From Pseudomonadota bacterium (lineage in GTDB: Bacteria; Pseudomonadota; Alphaproteobacteria; Rhizobiales; Xanthobacteraceae): 7,769 nt of DNA. The stretch spans positions 1-7,769 of the forward strand of contig JAEWCJ010000203.1 of the NCBI GenBank assembly GCA_023390695.1, written 5' to 3'. How positions within the stretch are numbered: the first letter of the stretch is position 1; every line of letters begins with the position of its first letter. The notes beneath the pieces were generated by a model, which searched no databases, was not told the DNA's origin, and saw nothing but the letters and a program-made list of their open reading frames with translations. The position numbers and the translations under genes are program-made. This document shows positions 6,311 to 7,769 of this stretch, in pieces.

Positions 6311-6670
6311 ATGGCGACGGGGGTGAGGGCGGCAGCATTGGCCGCCTTTGTCGTGTCGGGCCTTCAGCCGGCCTTGGCCGACGATCCCTTTTTCGGCCGC
6401 TGGGCGATCGACCCGGCGGGCTGCCGGGCAGGCGGCGACACCGCGTCGACCACGCCGATGATCGTCACCGCGACCTCTGTGAAGTGGTTCGTCGCGTTCT
6501 GTACCATCAAGAAGTCCTACCGCATTGGCGACAGCCTGGCCTTGCAGGTGAGGTGCTCCAGCGAAGGCCAGGTGAAGGTCATTCCGATCGGCCTCAAGCT
6601 CAGCGGCAAGGACAGGATCCAGGTGACCTGGGACAAGGCGCCAGGCGGCGAAATGCGCCGTTGCAAGTGA
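6311..6670 (+). CDS. Small secreted protein with four cysteines, function unknown
   Basis: The product has 119 residues and I do not recognise a named family. Residues 1-23 form a signal peptide (R6, hydrophobic AAALAAFVVSGLQPALA, cleavage ALA-DDP). The mature part is about 96 residues, beginning DDPFFGRWAIDPAGC, with alternating hydrophobic strands that suggest a small beta-rich fold. It has exactly four cysteines (38, 64, 82, 118), consistent with two disulfides in the periplasm, the last one next to the C-terminus (MRRCK). Tryptophans at 31, 59 and 107 may pack the core. The gene begins 19 bp after rarA on the same strand, probably in the same transcript. GGAG at 6294-6297 is 13 bases from the ATG, rather far. 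The clean signal peptide, even cysteine count and lack of overlap with other genes support a real gene. Confidence 0.8.
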   Translation: MATGVRAAALAAFVVSGLQPALADDPFFGRWAIDPAGCRAGGDTASTTPMIVTATSVKWFVAFCTIKKSYRIGDSLALQVRCSSEGQVKVIPIGLKLSGKDRIQVTWDKAPGGEMRRCK

Positions 6671-6715
6671 GCAGAGCTGGCCCTGCGCCGCTGGCGCGTT
6701 CATTTCAAGCTCTGC
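6671..6715 (+). other. Two-tier hairpin directly after the four-Cys gene
   Basis: GCAGAGCT (6671-6678), starting right after the stop codon, pairs perfectly with AGCTCTGC (6708-6715). Between them GCGCC (6685-6689) pairs with GGCGC (6693-6697) around a three-base loop. There is no T-run downstream, so it is not a standard intrinsic terminator. It could protect the upstream mRNA from 3' decay or reduce read-through into the next gene. Confidence 0.55.
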
Positions 6716-6750
6716 GCAACAAACTCAAGCGTATGGTGTGAGGCTGTGCT

Positions 6751-6754
6751 AAGG
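6751..6754 (+). promoter_or_regulatory. Ribosome binding site fixing the ATG at 6762
   Basis: AAGG, preceded by T and so matching TAAGG of the consensus, sits seven bases before the ATG at 6762. It supports initiation at the far end of the long charged extension rather than at an internal codon close to the conserved S4 domain. Confidence 0.6.
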
Positions 6755-6761
6755 CCGCGTC

Positions 6762-7769
6762 ATGAGCGAACGGAACGGAAAACGGGGCAAAGGCGGATCA
6801 CACGGCAGGCGCAGCCGTGAGAGGACGCATGGACGCTCCGAGGGACGAAGCGGCAAGTATCAGGCCGAGGGCCGGGACAAGCCGAAGAGCACTCGGAAAA
6901 GTTCTCCCAAGGGCGCCTTCAAAGGCAGCCAGCGGCCCTTCGGCAAGCCGCAGCGCGGACCCCGTGCCGACCGGGCGGTAGGGGAACAGAATCCCTCACA
7001 GGAGAATTATGTGCGTTCGGACCGCGCGGCGCCGAGGCGGCAGTCATCCCGGGATGACGAGGGGCACAGGACGCCCGATCGCGGGCGAGCGGATCGATCA
7101 AAACGACGCCCGGAATGGAATGACGACCGCAGGGCATCGGCCGGGCATGACCGCTCCGAACGTCATCTGCCAAGGCGCGGGCCAGATCGGAGCGATGATC
7201 GCCGCAGATCGGCCGGTCATTCGGATCGGCCAGCATTTCAGCGGCGCCCGGATTCGGATGATCGCCGCAAACCGGAAGGCCGTGTACCGAAGGATCGCAC
7301 ACGCTCCGATCGTCCGGAAGCGAAGTTTCGCCCGGAGCGGGGTGAGGGCGGTCGAAAGCGGGCAGGCGCTGAACGTACAGACCGGCCTGCCTCGCAACAG
7401 CGGCCCGCACGCCGTGACGACAGCCGCGACAGGTTTGCACCTGCCGCTGCATCTGCTCCGGTTCTGGAGCCCGCAAGTGTGCAGATCGTCACCGTCGCCC
7501 CGGACGAAAGCGGCATGCGCATTGACCGTTTTCTGGAAGCGAAGTTTCCCGGCCTCTCCTTCAGTCACATTCAGCGCATCATCCGCAAAGGCCAGTTGCG
7601 TGTGGACGGGAAGCGGCGCGAGCCCAAGGATCGGCTTGAAGCCGGCCAGACCGTGCGCATTCCGCCGCTGCGGCTGGAGGCGCCGCCGCCGCGGCCCGGC
7701 TCGCCGAAAGACGAGGAGACCAAGGCCTTCCTGAAATCCATCACGCTCTACGAAGACGACGACGTGATG
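6762..7769 (+). CDS. rluC: RluC-type 23S rRNA pseudouridine synthase with long N-terminal extension (3' end missing)
   Basis: The reading frame is open from ATG 6762 to the window end (336 codons, no stop). Residues 240-336 match RluC: VQIVTVAPDESGMRIDRFLE, an S4 RNA-binding domain at about 252-300 (IQRIIRKGQLRVDGKRR, LEAGQTVRIPPLRL), then KSITLYEDDDVM, the entry to the catalytic domain. The catalytic aspartate motif (HRLDxxTSG) lies beyond the window. RluC of E. coli makes three pseudouridines in 23S rRNA. Residues 1-239 are unusual: low complexity, rich in R, G, S and D, with 69 Lys/Arg and 38 Asp/Glu by my count, almost no aliphatic residues, and repeated DDRR and SAGH motifs. This extension is probably disordered and RNA-binding. 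E. coli RluC starts only a short distance before its S4 domain. The gene follows the four-Cys gene by 91 bp. Confidence 0.88.
   Translation, partial: MSERNGKRGKGGSHGRRSRERTHGRSEGRSGKYQAEGRDKPKSTRKSSPKGAFKGSQRPFGKPQRGPRADRAVGEQNPSQENYVRSDRAAPRRQSSRDDEGHRTPDRGRADRSKRRPEWNDDRRASAGHDRSERHLPRRGPDRSDDRRRSAGHSDRPAFQRRPDSDDRRKPEGRVPKDRTRSDRPEAKFRPERGEGGRKRAGAERTDRPASQQRPARRDDSRDRFAPAAASAPVLEPASVQIVTVAPDESGMRIDRFLEAKFPGLSFSHIQRIIRKGQLRVDGKRREPKDRLEAGQTVRIPPLRLEAPPPRPGSPKDEETKAFLKSITLYEDDDVM

Noticed and set aside
6919..7476. Minus-strand open frame and overlapping plus-strand frame 7009-7734 in the RluC extension region
   Set aside because: The frame from ATG 6762 is in phase with the RluC S4 domain, has no stop and has a good ribosome binding site; the others are low-complexity shadows, and the plus-strand one mistranslates the conserved S4 region.
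1..7769. CRISPR array, tRNA, rRNA, insertion sequence or defence system
   Set aside because: No regularly spaced repeats, tRNA-like cloverleaf, transposase or nuclease motif, or terminal inverted repeats were seen; the gene content is conserved housekeeping.

Overview
The window looks like core chromosome of an alphaproteobacterium in the Rhizobiales, most likely near Bradyrhizobium, Rhodopseudomonas or a related Nitrobacteraceae/Xanthobacteraceae lineage. The evidence is the high GC content, the near-canonical rhizobial RpoA C-terminus (it ends [19 protein letters not shown]), and the downstream order rplQ, Do-family protease, rarA, RluC-type pseudouridine synthase. I see no mobile element, tRNA, rRNA, CRISPR array or phage gene.

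Layout. Positions 1-45 are out of place: their reverse complement encodes a stretch of RpoA from a different, related allele, so the left edge looks like a fold-back chimera. From about 38 the true rpoA 3' part runs to 526. A 62-nt imperfect palindrome (539-600) follows, then rplQ (684-1106). This is the end of the ribosomal-protein alpha operon, closed by a strong intrinsic terminator (1132-1159). That terminator lies inside the apparent signal-peptide codons of the next gene, an ankyrin-repeat protein (to 1807). A convergent gene (1836-3395, minus) encodes a membrane protein fused to a spermidine-synthase-like methyltransferase-fold domain.

A 161-bp divergent spacer (3396-3556), with a possible heat-shock-type promoter, precedes a plus-strand block. 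The block holds a periplasmic Do/HtrA-family protease with two PDZ domains (3557-4963), rarA (4960-6291, overlapping by ATGA), a small secreted four-cysteine protein (6311-6670), and a 3'-truncated RluC-type 23S rRNA pseudouridine synthase (6762 to the window end). The last gene has a very long, charged, low-complexity N-terminal extension.

Functional reading. The genes are mostly housekeeping: transcription (RpoA), translation (L17, RluC), envelope protein quality control (protease) and replication-fork maintenance (RarA). The ankyrin protein, the membrane/spermidine-synthase-like protein and the four-Cys protein have no assigned substrate. I did not find a clear new multi-gene system. The points most worth a second look are the chimeric left edge, the terminator/signal-peptide overlap, the RluC extension, and the candidate RpoH promoter.
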